This document shows, one piece after another, positions 18,334 through 27,807 of a stretch of 64,000 nt of DNA. Both the position numbers and the translations under genes were made by a program. Source of the stretch: Paenibacillus shirakamiensis (GTDB lineage: Bacteria > Bacillota > Bacilli > Paenibacillales > Paenibacillaceae); NCBI RefSeq assembly GCF_017874255.1, contig NZ_JAGGLD010000006.1, positions 62,001 through 126,000 of the forward strand, given 5' to 3'. The notes beneath the pieces were generated by a model that had not been told where the DNA came from, searched no databases, and saw nothing but the letters and a program-made list of their open reading frames with translations. The first letter of the stretch is position 1; each line of letters starts with the position of its first letter.

Positions 18334-19239
18334 TTAAAGAGAAAGGGCTCCGGCAAGCGTTCTCTTCATATCGGCTATCCACTGGCGGGTCTCAAGATTA
18401 AGGTCAGATTTTTGACCAAAAATGAGGCAAGTCTTGCGCTGCGTCTGCTCCAGTTCTTTCATAGGAATAGCTACGACATCATTATCTTCTAATAAAGAAG
18501 TCCTCAAATAAGATTTGGGAAGCAAAGCTGCGGCTTTGCAAGTAGGCAACAAGCGGACAATCGCCTCAAAGGAATCAATCTCCATTCGAATATCGGGTAC
18601 GATATTATAGCGTCCGAATAAGTCATCAATGACTCGACGATACCATGTCCCTTTGGAGAAAATAATCATAGGGAGACCTCCCAAGTCTTCCATAGAAATG
18701 GTACGTCCAGCTTGGAGCAGGTCATGTTGCCGAGGTACGACCAGCTCTAAGTGATCCTCGAATAGAGGAATACATAGAAGTCCAGGTTCATCTATAGAAG
18801 AAGCAACTACACCAAAATCGACTTTTTTATCTCGCACGTACGATACGATTTCATGTGTTTTCCCTGTGACCAGCTTCAGCTCGGTTTCGGGGTATTTGTT
18901 CATCAGTGCGGTCACCAGTAGTGGAAGTGTGGTCTGAATCGTAGTAAGACTCGCGCCCAAAGTGAGGACACTTCGCTCAGTCTGCTTATAGCGAGAGATA
19001 GATTGCAAGAATTGCAGATGTTTTTTGCGTTGTTCCAAAGCGTAAGTATAGGCCATCTGCCCAGTTCGGGTCAGCTCCAGTCGTTTCCCTTTGCGGCTGA
19101 ACAGAAGAACGCCAAGTTCTTCTTCTAGCTTTGATATTTTACGAGAGAGCGCGGGCTGAGAAAGATTAAGCAGTTTGGAGGCTTTATTCAGACTCGATTG
19201 TTCTACAACAATGATAAAAGCTAATAAATCTTCGTACAT
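18334..19239 (-). CDS. LysR-family transcriptional regulator, divergent from sdhCAB
   Basis: 301 residues: N-terminal winged helix-turn-helix (SSLNKASKLLNLSQPALSRKI) and a periplasmic-binding-protein-like effector domain. It is transcribed away from the succinate dehydrogenase operon with a 290-bp shared gap, the classic arrangement for a LysR protein that controls its neighbour. That target is an inference. It is convergent with nos, with only 19 bp between stops and no clear terminator. Confidence 0.88.
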   Translation of the reverse strand: MYEDLLAFIIVVEQSSLNKASKLLNLSQPALSRKISKLEEELGVLLFSRKGKRLELTRTGQMAYTYALEQRKKHLQFLQSISRYKQTERSVLTLGASLTTIQTTLPLLVTALMNKYPETELKLVTGKTHEIVSYVRDKKVDFGVVASSIDEPGLLCIPLFEDHLELVVPRQHDLLQAGRTISMEDLGGLPMIIFSKGTWYRRVIDDLFGRYNIVPDIRMEIDSFEAIVRLLPTCKAAALLPKSYLRTSLLEDNDVVAIPMKELEQTQRKTCLIFGQKSDLNLETRQWIADMKRTLAGALSL

Positions 19240-19418
19240 CGAATAATGACTCCTTTCATATGCGGAAATTTGTCACGAGATGTTGTCCATTTATAGAGTT
19301 CCTTGTCCAAATCAATCTACTTATGCAATAAAGGTATAACAATTAATAATTATATTGCAATTCCATTATAAGATCAAAAGGAGTAACATAAAAACTGACA
19401 AAGGTTGTTCACATTGTA

Positions 19419-19430
19419 ACGAAATTTCGT
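19419..19430. promoter_or_regulatory. perfect 12-bp palindrome in the sdhC leader
   Basis: ACGAAATTTCGT is a perfect palindrome about 100 bp upstream of sdhC in the LysR-sdh gap. It could be an operator half or complete site. The gap 19240-19529 otherwise shows no gene I can support. Confidence 0.35.
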
Positions 19431-19529
19431 CGATCTATGTGAATTGCATCATGTACAAATGGCGCATGAGTTCGTATTTGCGCTTCAAACGGAAACAACG
19501 ATGGATATTGGAAAGGGGTACGTGCATTT

Positions 19530-20201
19530 ATGAAAGGGTTTTATTCCAGAAAACTGCACTCATTGCTGGGTGTTATACCGCTTGGTTTCTTCATTCTGGA
19601 ACACATGATTACGAACTTTGCTGCCGTAGAAGGCGGTCCGCAAGGGTTTAAGGATGCAGTTGCTTTCTTGAACAGTCTGCCACTGGTACTTATTCTTGAA
19701 ATTTTCGGTATATGGTTGCCACTTCTGTATCATGCAGTCTATGGATTGTATATTGCTTTTCAAGCGAAGCCGAACAATGGGAGATTCCGTAACGAACGGA
19801 ACTTACGTTATCTTTTGCAAAGAATAACAGGGGTTCTTGTCTTAATCTTCGTCGTGTGGCACATCTATGAGACGCGTGTGCAAGTGGCACTCGGACATAT
19901 TACACATGAACAACTGGGCAGTGTTATGCATGATATCGTTACTCAACCGGTCTATTTTACTTTCTATCTTATTGGTGTATTGTCCGCTTCCTTCCACTTT
20001 ACGAACGGCCTTTGGTCATTCTTAGTGAGCTGGGGCGTTACTGTAGGGCCACGTGCTCAACGTGTATCATCTAACATTTGTATGGGTCTTTTCGTAATTA
20101 TCTCGATCATGTTCGTATGGTCGCTAATTGTATTCCGTAACGTGGAATTCCAAGCGAGCGGCGAAGCTATGATTCAGATCCTTAGAACAGTTATCGGATA
20201 A
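19530..20201 (+). CDS. sdhC: succinate dehydrogenase cytochrome b558 subunit
   Basis: 223-residue five-helix diheme membrane anchor of complex II, the Bacillus single-anchor type. Axial-histidine segments are visible (RKLHSLLG, LEHMITNF, LYHAVYGL, VVWHIYET, SASFHFTNGL). It passes electrons from the SdhAB head to menaquinone. AAAGGGG precedes the ATG. It is first of three genes with short spacers (21 and 17 bp). Confidence 0.95.
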   Translation: MKGFYSRKLHSLLGVIPLGFFILEHMITNFAAVEGGPQGFKDAVAFLNSLPLVLILEIFGIWLPLLYHAVYGLYIAFQAKPNNGRFRNERNLRYLLQRITGVLVLIFVVWHIYETRVQVALGHITHEQLGSVMHDIVTQPVYFTFYLIGVLSASFHFTNGLWSFLVSWGVTVGPRAQRVSSNICMGLFVIISIMFVWSLIVFRNVEFQASGEAMIQILRTVIG

Positions 20202-20222
20202 TAAGGGAGTGACAAAAAGATT

Positions 20223-21965
20223 ATGTCTAAACAAAACATCGTTATTGTAGGCGGCGGCCTAGCTGGCTTAATGGCTACAATTAAAGCTGCAGAAGCAGGC
20301 GTACATGTAACCCTGTTCTCCTTGGTTCCTGTTAAACGTTCGCACTCTGTGTGTGCGCAGGGCGGGATCAATGGTGCAGTAAATACAAAAGGAGAAGGCG
20401 ATTCTCCTTGGGAACATTTTGATGATACGGTATATGGTGGAGATTTCTTGGCGAATCAACCTCCCCTCAAAGCCATGTGCGAAGCTGCGCCAGGGATTAT
20501 TCACTTGATGGACCGCATGGGCGTTATGTTCAACCGCACACCTGAAGGATTGCTTGATTTTCGTCGTTTTGGCGGAACGAAGCGTCACCGGACAGCATTT
20601 GCCGGAGCTACAACGGGTCAACAATTGCTGTATGCGCTTGATGAACAAGTTCGTCGCTATGAAGCGGCAGGCCTTGTAACCAAGCATGAGCACTGGGAAT
20701 TCCTTTCGGCCATTCTGGATGATGAGGGAACATGCCGGGGTATTTGTGCACAGAACCTTCGTTCCATGGAAATTCAGACTTTCTTGTCGGATGCAGTTAT
20801 ACTTGCATCGGGTGGTCCTGGTATTATTTTTGGCAAAACGACGAACTCCGTTATCAATACTGGTACGGCAGCAAGTGCGGTGTATCAGCAAGGGGTTAAT
20901 TATGCGAATGGCGAATTCATTCAGATTCACCCAACCGCGATTCCAGGCGATGACAAGCTCAGATTGATGTCTGAATCTGCACGTGGAGAGGGCGGCCGAA
21001 TTTGGACTTACAAAGACGGCAAACCTTGGTACTTCCTTGAAGAGAAATACCCAGCCTACGGGAACTTGGTTCCACGGGATATCGCTACTCGCGAAATCTT
21101 CCACGTCTGTGTGGATGACAAGTTGGGAATTAACGGAGAGAACATGGTATACCTTGACCTTTCTCACAAAGATCCTAAAGAGCTGGATGTTAAACTTGGC
21201 GGTATTATCGAAATCTATGAGAAATTCATGGGCGATGATCCACGTAAAATCCCTATGAAAATCTTCCCTGCCGTGCATTATTCCATGGGCGGAATGTGGG
21301 TCGATTACAACCAGATGACGAATGTTCCGGGGCTGTTCGCAGCTGGAGAATGTGAATATCAATATCATGGTGCCAATCGTCTGGGCGCGAACTCTCTTGT
21401 ATCTGCTATCTTTGGCGGCATGCAAGCAGGACCTAAAGCCGTTGAATATATTCGTGGCTTGAAGAAGTCAGCTGAAGATCTTTCTCCATCTATCTTTACA
21501 GGAGCGAAGAAGCAGCAAGATGAGAAATACCAACGACTTCTATCCATGCAGGGTACAGAGAATGCATATGTGATTCATAAAGAGCTCGGTGAGTGGATGA
21601 CTGCAAATATGACGGTAGTACGTTATAATCCTAAGCTAGAAGCTACAATTTCTAAAATAAAAGAGCTTAAAGAACGTTACCAAAATATTAACATTAACGA
21701 TATTTCAGGATGGAATAATAGTGGTGCTGCTTTTACACGTCAGCTATGGAACATGCTTGAATTGGCTGAAGCGATGACACTAGGTGCCTTGCTGCGGAAT
21801 GAAAGCCGCGGAGCTCACTACAAACCAGATTTTGCTGAACGTAATGATGAAGAATTCCTTAAGACTACGATCGCTTCTTGGACAAAAGAAGGTCCGCAGA
21901 TCTCTTATGAGCCTGTAGACATTTCTCTAATTCCACCGCGGATCCGGGACTATTCTAAGGATTAA
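20223..21965 (+). CDS. sdhA: succinate dehydrogenase flavoprotein subunit
   Basis: 580-residue subunit with covalent FAD that oxidises succinate to fumarate. It has the GGGLAGLMA dinucleotide motif at residues 9-17, the FAD-attachment histidine in KRSHSVCAQGG, the active-site HRTAFAG and HPTAIPG regions, and FAAGECEYQYHGANRLGANSL near the C-terminal third. Its length fits the Bacillus-type SdhA. A long antisense open frame across it is a codon-usage shadow. Confidence 0.97.
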   Translation: MSKQNIVIVGGGLAGLMATIKAAEAGVHVTLFSLVPVKRSHSVCAQGGINGAVNTKGEGDSPWEHFDDTVYGGDFLANQPPLKAMCEAAPGIIHLMDRMGVMFNRTPEGLLDFRRFGGTKRHRTAFAGATTGQQLLYALDEQVRRYEAAGLVTKHEHWEFLSAILDDEGTCRGICAQNLRSMEIQTFLSDAVILASGGPGIIFGKTTNSVINTGTAASAVYQQGVNYANGEFIQIHPTAIPGDDKLRLMSESARGEGGRIWTYKDGKPWYFLEEKYPAYGNLVPRDIATREIFHVCVDDKLGINGENMVYLDLSHKDPKELDVKLGGIIEIYEKFMGDDPRKIPMKIFPAVHYSMGGMWVDYNQMTNVPGLFAAGECEYQYHGANRLGANSLVSAIFGGMQAGPKAVEYIRGLKKSAEDLSPSIFTGAKKQQDEKYQRLLSMQGTENAYVIHKELGEWMTANMTVVRYNPKLEATISKIKELKERYQNININDISGWNNSGAAFTRQLWNMLELAEAMTLGALLRNESRGAHYKPDFAERNDEEFLKTTIASWTKEGPQISYEPVDISLIPPRIRDYSKD

Positions 21966-21982
21966 TAGGAGGGAAAAAGGTT

Positions 21983-22744
21983 ATGGCGACAACAACTGTT
22001 GCAAAAAAAGTGAAGTTCATTATCACACGCCAAGATCAGCCGGAATCGGCTTCCTACACCGAGGAATTTGAACTTGATTACCGTCCAGGAATGAACGTCA
22101 TCAGTGCACTGATGGAAATTCAGCGGAATCCAGTTACGAATTCAGGACAGGGAACAACCCCTGTATGTTGGGAGTCCAACTGTCTGGAAGAAGTGTGTGG
22201 CGCTTGTTCTATGGTCATCAATGGCAAACCACGTCAGGCTTGCGCTGCTCTAATTGATAAGCTGGAGCAACCGATTCGTGTAGAACCGATGAAGACGTTC
22301 CCCGTAGTTCGGGATTTGGTTATTGACCGAAGCCGGATGTTCAACGCCCTCAAGCGCGTGAAGGCATGGATTCCGATTGATGGCACCTACGATCTAGGTC
22401 CAGGTCCTCGGATGCCTGAGAAGAAGCGTCAGTGGGCTTACGAGCTATCCAAGTGTATGACTTGTGGTGTATGCCTTGAAGCTTGCCCGAATGTGAATGA
22501 GAAGACCGACTTTATTGGGCCGGCTGCCATCTCACAAGTTCGACTCTTTAATGCTCACCCAACCGGCGAGATGAATTCGGAAGAGCGTCTGGATGCCTTG
22601 ATGGAAGATGGAGGCATTGAAGGTTGTGGGAACTCACAGAACTGTGTGCGTTCTTGTCCTAAGGGCATTCCACTTACCACATCTATTGCTGAAATGAACA
22701 AACAAACAACCAAGCATATGTTCAAGCGTTGGTTGGGCGTATAA
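21983..22744 (+). CDS. sdhB: succinate dehydrogenase iron-sulfur subunit
   Basis: 253 residues carrying the three clusters of complex II: the [2Fe-2S] ligands CWESNC..CGAC..C near residues 58-83, the [4Fe-4S] CMTCGVCLEACP near 153, and the [3Fe-4S] CGNSQNCVRSCP near 213. It links SdhA to SdhC. GGAGGG precedes the ATG, and a strong terminator closes the operon. Confidence 0.97.
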   Translation: MATTTVAKKVKFIITRQDQPESASYTEEFELDYRPGMNVISALMEIQRNPVTNSGQGTTPVCWESNCLEEVCGACSMVINGKPRQACAALIDKLEQPIRVEPMKTFPVVRDLVIDRSRMFNALKRVKAWIPIDGTYDLGPGPRMPEKKRQWAYELSKCMTCGVCLEACPNVNEKTDFIGPAAISQVRLFNAHPTGEMNSEERLDALMEDGGIEGCGNSQNCVRSCPKGIPLTTSIAEMNKQTTKHMFKRWLGV

Positions 22745-22765
22745 TAGTTACATTCTTTTAAGAAG

Positions 22766-22795
22766 CGGGCCTTTGGGCCCGTTTTTTTGTTTTTA
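22766..22795 (+). terminator. intrinsic terminator of sdhCAB
   Basis: CGGGCC-TTTG-GGCCCG stem-loop followed by seven T residues. Confidence 0.9.
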
Positions 22796-22894
22796 GAATA
22801 ACAATGATACATAACAGGCAACAGTAGGGTAATATAAGCTCAGTGTCATGTTCGGAAATTTTACAACATTTTTATATTTTTGGAGGTGTAAGTG

Positions 22895-23584
22895 ATGGGA
22901 CAGACTATGATTATATGGCTGGATATCATTGTTCTGTTACTGCTTGGTTTCGTGTTTTATCGAGTGGATAACAAGATTACAGGTAGGGTCATTTTACTTG
23001 CACCCATTCTTATTTATGTAGCCTTATCTCTCGAGGATTTATTCGGGTGGATTGATTTCCCTTCCGTATTGACGTCCAAAGCTATACTGCGCGGAGTTAT
23101 CTTATTGTTCGTGTTGTTCTCGGTCATTTTTTACATATTATTTATATTTAGAAACATTGCTCAATCCGTAAATAAAGAAGTTCAACTTAAGTCTACGATT
23201 CTTCGTATTTTCGGTGCTATTATCACATGCATTTTCTTTTTTACGATTGTATATACGTCCATCTATAAATTGTTCGGGCAGAGCAGTTTTAAAGGTTCCA
23301 CAATTGGCGATGATTTGGTGAATCAGGGGATTTCTTTTCTATATTTCAGTGTAGTTACTTTTGCTACTGTAGGCTTTGGAGATATCAGTCCTATGGATAG
23401 TACATCTCGGCTAGTTGTAGTAATGGAAGTATTTTTCAGCTTCGTAACGATTGCTTATGCGTTATCCATGATTGGTGTCTTTCGTTCTATATTTAAATAT
23501 GAGACCGCGGATGCTGTAGAAGAGAAAGTGGAGGAAGCAGTGGAGGAAATCCAGGAAGAGGTCGATGAGATTGAAAAAATTTGA
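22895..23584 (+). CDS. two-domain potassium channel with extra N-terminal helices
   Basis: About 229 residues with several membrane spans; the selectivity filter TVGFGD sits in SVVTFATVGFGDISPM near residue 162, and the last span is followed by an acidic tail (EEKVEEAVEEIQEEVDEIE). GGAGG is 8 nt before ATG 22895, which is favoured over the GTG three bases earlier. The 3' end overlaps the start of the acetyltransferase gene by 20 bp. A second K+ gene set (ktr) is 6 kb upstream. Confidence 0.85.
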   Translation: MGQTMIIWLDIIVLLLLGFVFYRVDNKITGRVILLAPILIYVALSLEDLFGWIDFPSVLTSKAILRGVILLFVLFSVIFYILFIFRNIAQSVNKEVQLKSTILRIFGAIITCIFFFTIVYTSIYKLFGQSSFKGSTIGDDLVNQGISFLYFSVVTFATVGFGDISPMDSTSRLVVVMEVFFSFVTIAYALSMIGVFRSIFKYETADAVEEKVEEAVEEIQEEVDEIEKI

Positions 23585-24113
23585 GGCGATAGAGTTAAGC
23601 AGCGAGCGCTTAAACTATAGATCGATCTTGAAGAAAGATGAGCAAGCTTTGTTTCGTCTGATTACACAGCCCAGAGTACTTCCGCACTTAGGTCTCCATC
23701 CTTCTTTATATGCATTCCCTTCTCGTCTATATCGCTATTTTGAGGAAGCTCAAGATACGCAGTCAGGGCTACATCTGGTCATAAGGCTTGAGCAACATAC
23801 AGAGATCATCGGTCTTGTCTCGCTCCAAAAGCTTGATGCCATTCAGCATTCTGCTGTACTTGGATATTGCATCGATCCGAGATATTGGAATCAAGGTCTT
23901 GCTACAGAGGCAGCAGGTCGAATATTAAGCTATGGAATACAGGAGCTCGGCATGAGACAGATTAAGGGACGTTGTAAAGAGGATAATGTGGCTTCACAGC
24001 GAGTGATGCTGGCCTGCGGCATGACAAGATTGAATCACATGAAGGATCCCCAAGCTCATTTCACTCCTATAGATTCTGGTTTTTTTACCTATATTCTCAA
24101 TTTTGCCCGGTAA
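23565..24113 (+). CDS. GNAT-family N-acetyltransferase
   Basis: 182-residue RimJ/RimL-like acetyltransferase with LGYCIDPRYWNQGLATEA (acetyl-CoA loop R/QxxGx/A) near residue 100 and NVASQRVMLACGM near 140. It would acetylate a protein N-terminus or small amine with acetyl-CoA; the substrate is unknown. Its start lies inside the 3' end of the potassium channel gene, which suggests coupling. A terminator follows. Confidence 0.85.
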   Translation: MRLKKFEAIELSSERLNYRSILKKDEQALFRLITQPRVLPHLGLHPSLYAFPSRLYRYFEEAQDTQSGLHLVIRLEQHTEIIGLVSLQKLDAIQHSAVLGYCIDPRYWNQGLATEAAGRILSYGIQELGMRQIKGRCKEDNVASQRVMLACGMTRLNHMKDPQAHFTPIDSGFFTYILNFAR

Positions 24114-24218
24114 ACGTCATGCTTTGTTACACAAATGAAATATTACTGTGATTAAACCATAACAGAAACAGGTTAATATAGAGACATGACCCCCTTTTGA
24201 ATATATTGAATGCTTTTG

Positions 24219-24256
24219 GAACCTGTAGAGCGGAAGCTCTCGGGTTCTCTTTTTTT
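24219..24256 (+). terminator. intrinsic terminator after the acetyltransferase
   Basis: GAACCTGTAGAGC and GCTCTCGGGTTC pair around GGAA with a T-rich exit. The surrounding 24114-24356 shows no gene. Confidence 0.75.
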
Positions 24257-24305
24257 GCATCTATAATCTTCGCATCTATAATCTTGAAAGGCTAAAGACA
24301 CAAAT

Positions 24306-24344
24306 AAAAAAATCTTGCACCATAAAGGTTACAAGACTTTTTTA
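24306..24344 (-). terminator. intrinsic terminator after the PHP phosphatase
   Basis: AATCTTGCACC and GGTTACAAGACTT pair around ATAAA; T runs occur on both exits. Confidence 0.75.
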
Positions 24345-24356
24345 GGCTAAGCGGCC

Positions 24357-25169
24357 TTACAAGGACACACTTATTTTTTGTTTGTTTTTGAAATATACCC
24401 ATTCCTCGAAGCCTATCTCTCGTAGCTTGGCAGCTACGTCTTCCAATTCATCGCCTACACGCCAAGGCTTGTGCGCATCCGAACCGAACGTCACCTCTAC
24501 CCCAAAATGATGTGCTCGCTCTAATATTTCATGGGAAGGATACCATCCTCCAGATAATTTAGTCTTGCCTGAAGTGTTGATCTCAATGGCGACTTGGCAC
24601 GATGCAATCGTCTGCAAGGTCTCATCAATAGCTTCTGAAGCAGGAATGGCAGAGAATAACGGATAGTTACCTTTCATAGCATCAATATGACCAAGGATTT
24701 GGAACATGCCGCTGCGTGCAGATTCTCGAATCAGACGGTAGTATTCTTCTTTGTGTTCAATATGTTGTTGTTCATTTAATTCATTCCAACGTGTCTTATT
24801 AAAAATGCTGTTATTAAAAGTACTGTGTACGGAACCGATAATATAATCGAAGGGATAACGAGATAATGTATCTCGGTATATCTCAGCATGCTCTGGAAAA
24901 AAATCAGATTCGATCCCAAGCAGTACATCGATTTTTCCTTCGTATTCGGTTTTAAGCTTTAGCACTTCCTCTACGTAATGGGACAATTCTTGTTTGGCCA
25001 TTGCGATTTTGGGAAAAGGCTGCTCCTCTTCGCTTCCGAAGTATGGCGTGTGATCACTAATGCCAATTACCTGCAAATTGGCAGCAATTCCTGCTTCGAT
25101 ATAGTCACGGATATTCCCATCGGCATGTCCACACCGGAAATGATGCGTGTGCAAATCAAATTTAGTCAT
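24357..25169 (-). CDS. PHP-family phosphatase, HisJ-like histidinol phosphatase
   Basis: 270-residue metal-dependent PHP phosphoesterase. Metal-binding motifs are visible: DLHTHHFRCGHA at the N-terminus, GISDHTPY, GIESDFF, IGSVHS, LGHIDAMKG and FGSDAHKPWRVG. HisJ proteins dephosphorylate histidinol phosphate, but no his genes are nearby and other substrates are possible. It lies 33 bp from the LysR gene on the same strand and may be cotranscribed with it. Confidence 0.85.
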   Translation of the reverse strand: MTKFDLHTHHFRCGHADGNIRDYIEAGIAANLQVIGISDHTPYFGSEEEQPFPKIAMAKQELSHYVEEVLKLKTEYEGKIDVLLGIESDFFPEHAEIYRDTLSRYPFDYIIGSVHSTFNNSIFNKTRWNELNEQQHIEHKEEYYRLIRESARSGMFQILGHIDAMKGNYPLFSAIPASEAIDETLQTIASCQVAIEINTSGKTKLSGGWYPSHEILERAHHFGVEVTFGSDAHKPWRVGDELEDVAAKLREIGFEEWVYFKNKQKISVSL

Positions 25170-25202
25170 GGGGCGGCTCCTTCCGAGTTGAGAACTCTGG
25201 TC

Positions 25203-26105
25203 TTATTCTGAACTGATAAAGTGAGTTTCGGGCATTCCTTTTAGATCATTCAAGAACTGCTGCATGGCTGAATTAATATATCTGCTGGATTTGTAAATGA
25301 CACCGACAGGATGCGTCACTTCAAGTTCGATGATAGGTACTATTCGGAGTGTACCTAGGCGAAGCTCTCGGGTAATGGACTGTTTGGAGATAATGGCAGC
25401 ACCTAGATTAATCTCGACTAATCTCTTTACTTCTTCACTGCTTGAAAGCTCCATCACCACATTGGGTTCAATCTGGTGCTGCTTGAATACACTCTCGACA
25501 AATCTGCGACCGACCGTATCAGGAGACAGTAAAATAAGAGGGACGCCTTGAAGATCCTTGAGCCCTGGATTGCGGGTCTGAGCCAAGGGGTGTAAAGGGG
25601 AGACGACCAATTCGAACGTGTCGTAATATAGTGCAGAAGCATGTATCTGCGGATTGCGTTCGATAATATACCCGATACCAATGTCTACGAGTCCATTCTC
25701 GACATTCTGGTAGATCTGGGAAGAGGCCATGGATTGAATCGTTGTCTTAATGAGTGGGAATTGATCTTGGAAGTACGACAGGATTCGTGGCAATATCTGA
25801 ATGGCAATGGAAGTGGTAGTGCCTAGAACAATGTGACCTTGAGGGATATGTTCCATATCTGAAAGTTTCTGTTTGAGTTCTTCTACGATGTCGAGAATTC
25901 TCTCAGAATGTTGTAGAAAAACCTGACCCCGGTCCGTTAATGTCACCGGTTGATTTCGATCCACAAGTATGGTCTTGAACTCGTCTTCCAGACTTTTGAT
26001 CTGAGCAGACACCGCAGGTTGTGTTAAATTCAAAAGTTCTCCGGCTTTACGAAAACTTTTGGTTTTGGAGATCGTAAGTAGTGTCTCCAACTGGCTTATG
26101 TTCAT
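25203..26105 (-). CDS. LysR-family transcriptional regulator
   Basis: 300 residues with a winged helix-turn-helix (KSFRKAGELLNLTQPAVSAQI) and a LysR substrate-binding domain of the CysL/CbbR-like type. It lies upstream of the PHP phosphatase on the same strand and is divergent from cheX across 223 bp. The target and ligand are unknown. Confidence 0.85.
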   Translation of the reverse strand: MNISQLETLLTISKTKSFRKAGELLNLTQPAVSAQIKSLEDEFKTILVDRNQPVTLTDRGQVFLQHSERILDIVEELKQKLSDMEHIPQGHIVLGTTTSIAIQILPRILSYFQDQFPLIKTTIQSMASSQIYQNVENGLVDIGIGYIIERNPQIHASALYYDTFELVVSPLHPLAQTRNPGLKDLQGVPLILLSPDTVGRRFVESVFKQHQIEPNVVMELSSSEEVKRLVEINLGAAIISKQSITRELRLGTLRIVPIIELEVTHPVGVIYKSSRYINSAMQQFLNDLKGMPETHFISSE

Positions 26106-26328
26106 CGTACGCCTCCTTACAAATGACCATACGTGTCACGGATCTTAAAGACATTCTTTTCCTATAATTATAGGGGATTCCCTAGATTAGAGCAATGTGA
26201 GGAAGTTAGAGGCTATGGGGCTGATTTTTAATGATTTATTTGTAGTTATAAAGTATAATATCCATAACCAAAAGATGGGACTAAAGGTGTGGAATCTGGA
26301 CTTCCTAGTGTAAAGGGGCGCATTTTAC

Positions 26329-26790
26329 GTGAAAGCAGAAGTAATTAATCCTTTTTTAGAGTCCGCCAAACGAGTCATTGAACAGCTTATTCAAATTTCA
26401 CCTTCTGCAGGAAGTCTTGGAATTAAAGATGTTGTTCATCTTGATGATCACATCTGGATTCAGGTCGGGATGACGGGACAATTAAGTGGAGTTGTAGTCT
26501 TTGGGCTGCAAGAGCAGGTGGCTCTGCGTATTGTATCGATGATGATGGGCGGATTTGTAATAGAAAAGATGGACGAGATGGGGACAAGTGCTATTTCTGA
26601 GCTCGGAAATATGATTAGCGGAAATGCAAGTACCATTTTATCTAATCAAGGATTTGTTGTAGATATCACACCACCTACGGTAATTAAGTCAGAAGAAGGC
26701 AAGCCAAGCCACTTTAGTACTAAGGCTTTGTGTATCCCTCTACAGATCGGCGAAGTGGGAGAACTGGATATTCAAGTGATGATTTCGTAA
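26329..26790 (+). CDS. CheX-like chemotaxis phosphatase
   Basis: 153-residue CheC/CheX-family protein with the phosphatase motif ISELGNMISGNA (E..N) followed at the usual distance by a proline (DITPP). Relatives dephosphorylate CheY-P. It starts with GTG. No other chemotaxis genes are nearby, so it acts apart from the main operon or has a different response-regulator partner. Confidence 0.8.
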   Translation: MKAEVINPFLESAKRVIEQLIQISPSAGSLGIKDVVHLDDHIWIQVGMTGQLSGVVVFGLQEQVALRIVSMMMGGFVIEKMDEMGTSAISELGNMISGNASTILSNQGFVVDITPPTVIKSEEGKPSHFSTKALCIPLQIGEVGELDIQVMIS

Positions 26791-26868
26791 GATAGTACCT
26801 GTACGGCGGCAAAGGGAACGGGGGTTCCACGGACGATTAAGACCGCTGACAGGAAGGATGTCACACAT

Positions 26869-27642
26869 ATGTTAAAAGAAAAAGTGATTGTGGTCACAGG
26901 TGCATCCAGCGGAATCGGAGCGTTGACAGCGCAAATGCTATCAGAAAAGGGAGCCATTGTCATACTGGCTGCGCGCTCTATGGACAAGCTTGAACAAGTC
27001 TCAGCAGGGCTTACAGGCAAATTCGAGATCATGAATCTAGATGTATCTGATGATCAAAGCGTAGAAGAGACCTTTCGAACGATCCTAAGCAAATATGGAC
27101 GAATTGATATTCTGCTCAACAATGCAGGCTACGGGAAATTTGAGCAGATGGAAGACATGTCGGTTCAGGAGTTTGCGGATATGATGAATGTGAACTATAT
27201 GGGCATTGTGCGTTGTACCAAAGCGGTGCTTCCTTCCATGATGAAGTGGGGTTCAGGGCAAGTAGTGAATATTGCTTCATTGGCAGGTAAGATTGGCTCG
27301 GCCAAATCCACGGCCTATACAGCGACCAAGTATGCTGTAGTCGGATTCAGCAGCGCTTTGCGGCAAGAAATGAGACCGCATGGCATTACGATCTCGACCG
27401 TAAACCCAGGGCCGATTGATACACCTTTCTTCCATTTAGCCGATCCTTCAGGAGCCTATGTGAAAAATGTAAGCTGGTTCATGATGAAGCCTGACAAAGT
27501 GGCTCGTGAGATCGTCTCCGTCATAGAAAAAAAGAAGGCGGAGGTTGATCTTCCTCGGGTGGCAGGCATAGGAATTAGGCTGTATCAGCTATTTCCGCGT
27601 TTAGCCGAAGCCCTAAGTTATAATTTTATGAATAAGAAATAA
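26869..27642 (+). CDS. SDR-family oxidoreductase
   Basis: 257-residue classical short-chain dehydrogenase with TGASSGIG at residues 10-17, NNAG near 87, a catalytic Ser (NIASLAGK), and YTATK (YxxxK) near 150, then PGPIDTPF. The C-terminal half resembles YqjQ/DltE-like members. AGGAAGG precedes the ATG. Substrate unknown. It is followed by a terminator. Confidence 0.88.
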   Translation: MLKEKVIVVTGASSGIGALTAQMLSEKGAIVILAARSMDKLEQVSAGLTGKFEIMNLDVSDDQSVEETFRTILSKYGRIDILLNNAGYGKFEQMEDMSVQEFADMMNVNYMGIVRCTKAVLPSMMKWGSGQVVNIASLAGKIGSAKSTAYTATKYAVVGFSSALRQEMRPHGITISTVNPGPIDTPFFHLADPSGAYVKNVSWFMMKPDKVAREIVSVIEKKKAEVDLPRVAGIGIRLYQLFPRLAEALSYNFMNKK

Positions 27643-27646
27643 ACAC

Positions 27647-27682
27647 AAACCGTTTACTCTGTTGAAGAGTGAACGGTTTTTA
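27647..27682 (+). terminator. intrinsic terminator after the SDR gene
   Basis: AACCGTTTACTCT and AGAGTGAACGGTT pair across a short loop with a T tract. Confidence 0.85.
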
Positions 27683-27807
27683 TAATAGGTAACATCGAGC
27701 AGGAAGTCCATCTGTTTTGTGGTTTGGTTTGTTGGGAGTAGGGATTATCGCATATAATGAAAGTATACGTAAAGGTATGACTCCATTTTAACAAAGGATG
27801 ATAGGAT

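Noticed and set aside
19355..19651. 98-codon frame overlapping the sdhC start
   Set aside because: It overlaps sdhC in another frame, and sdhC has the ribosome site and heme-ligand motifs.
20268..21425. Long 385-codon open frame antisense to sdhA
   Set aside because: sdhA has all family motifs on the plus strand; the antisense frame has no recognisable protein, poor ribosome sites and odd composition.
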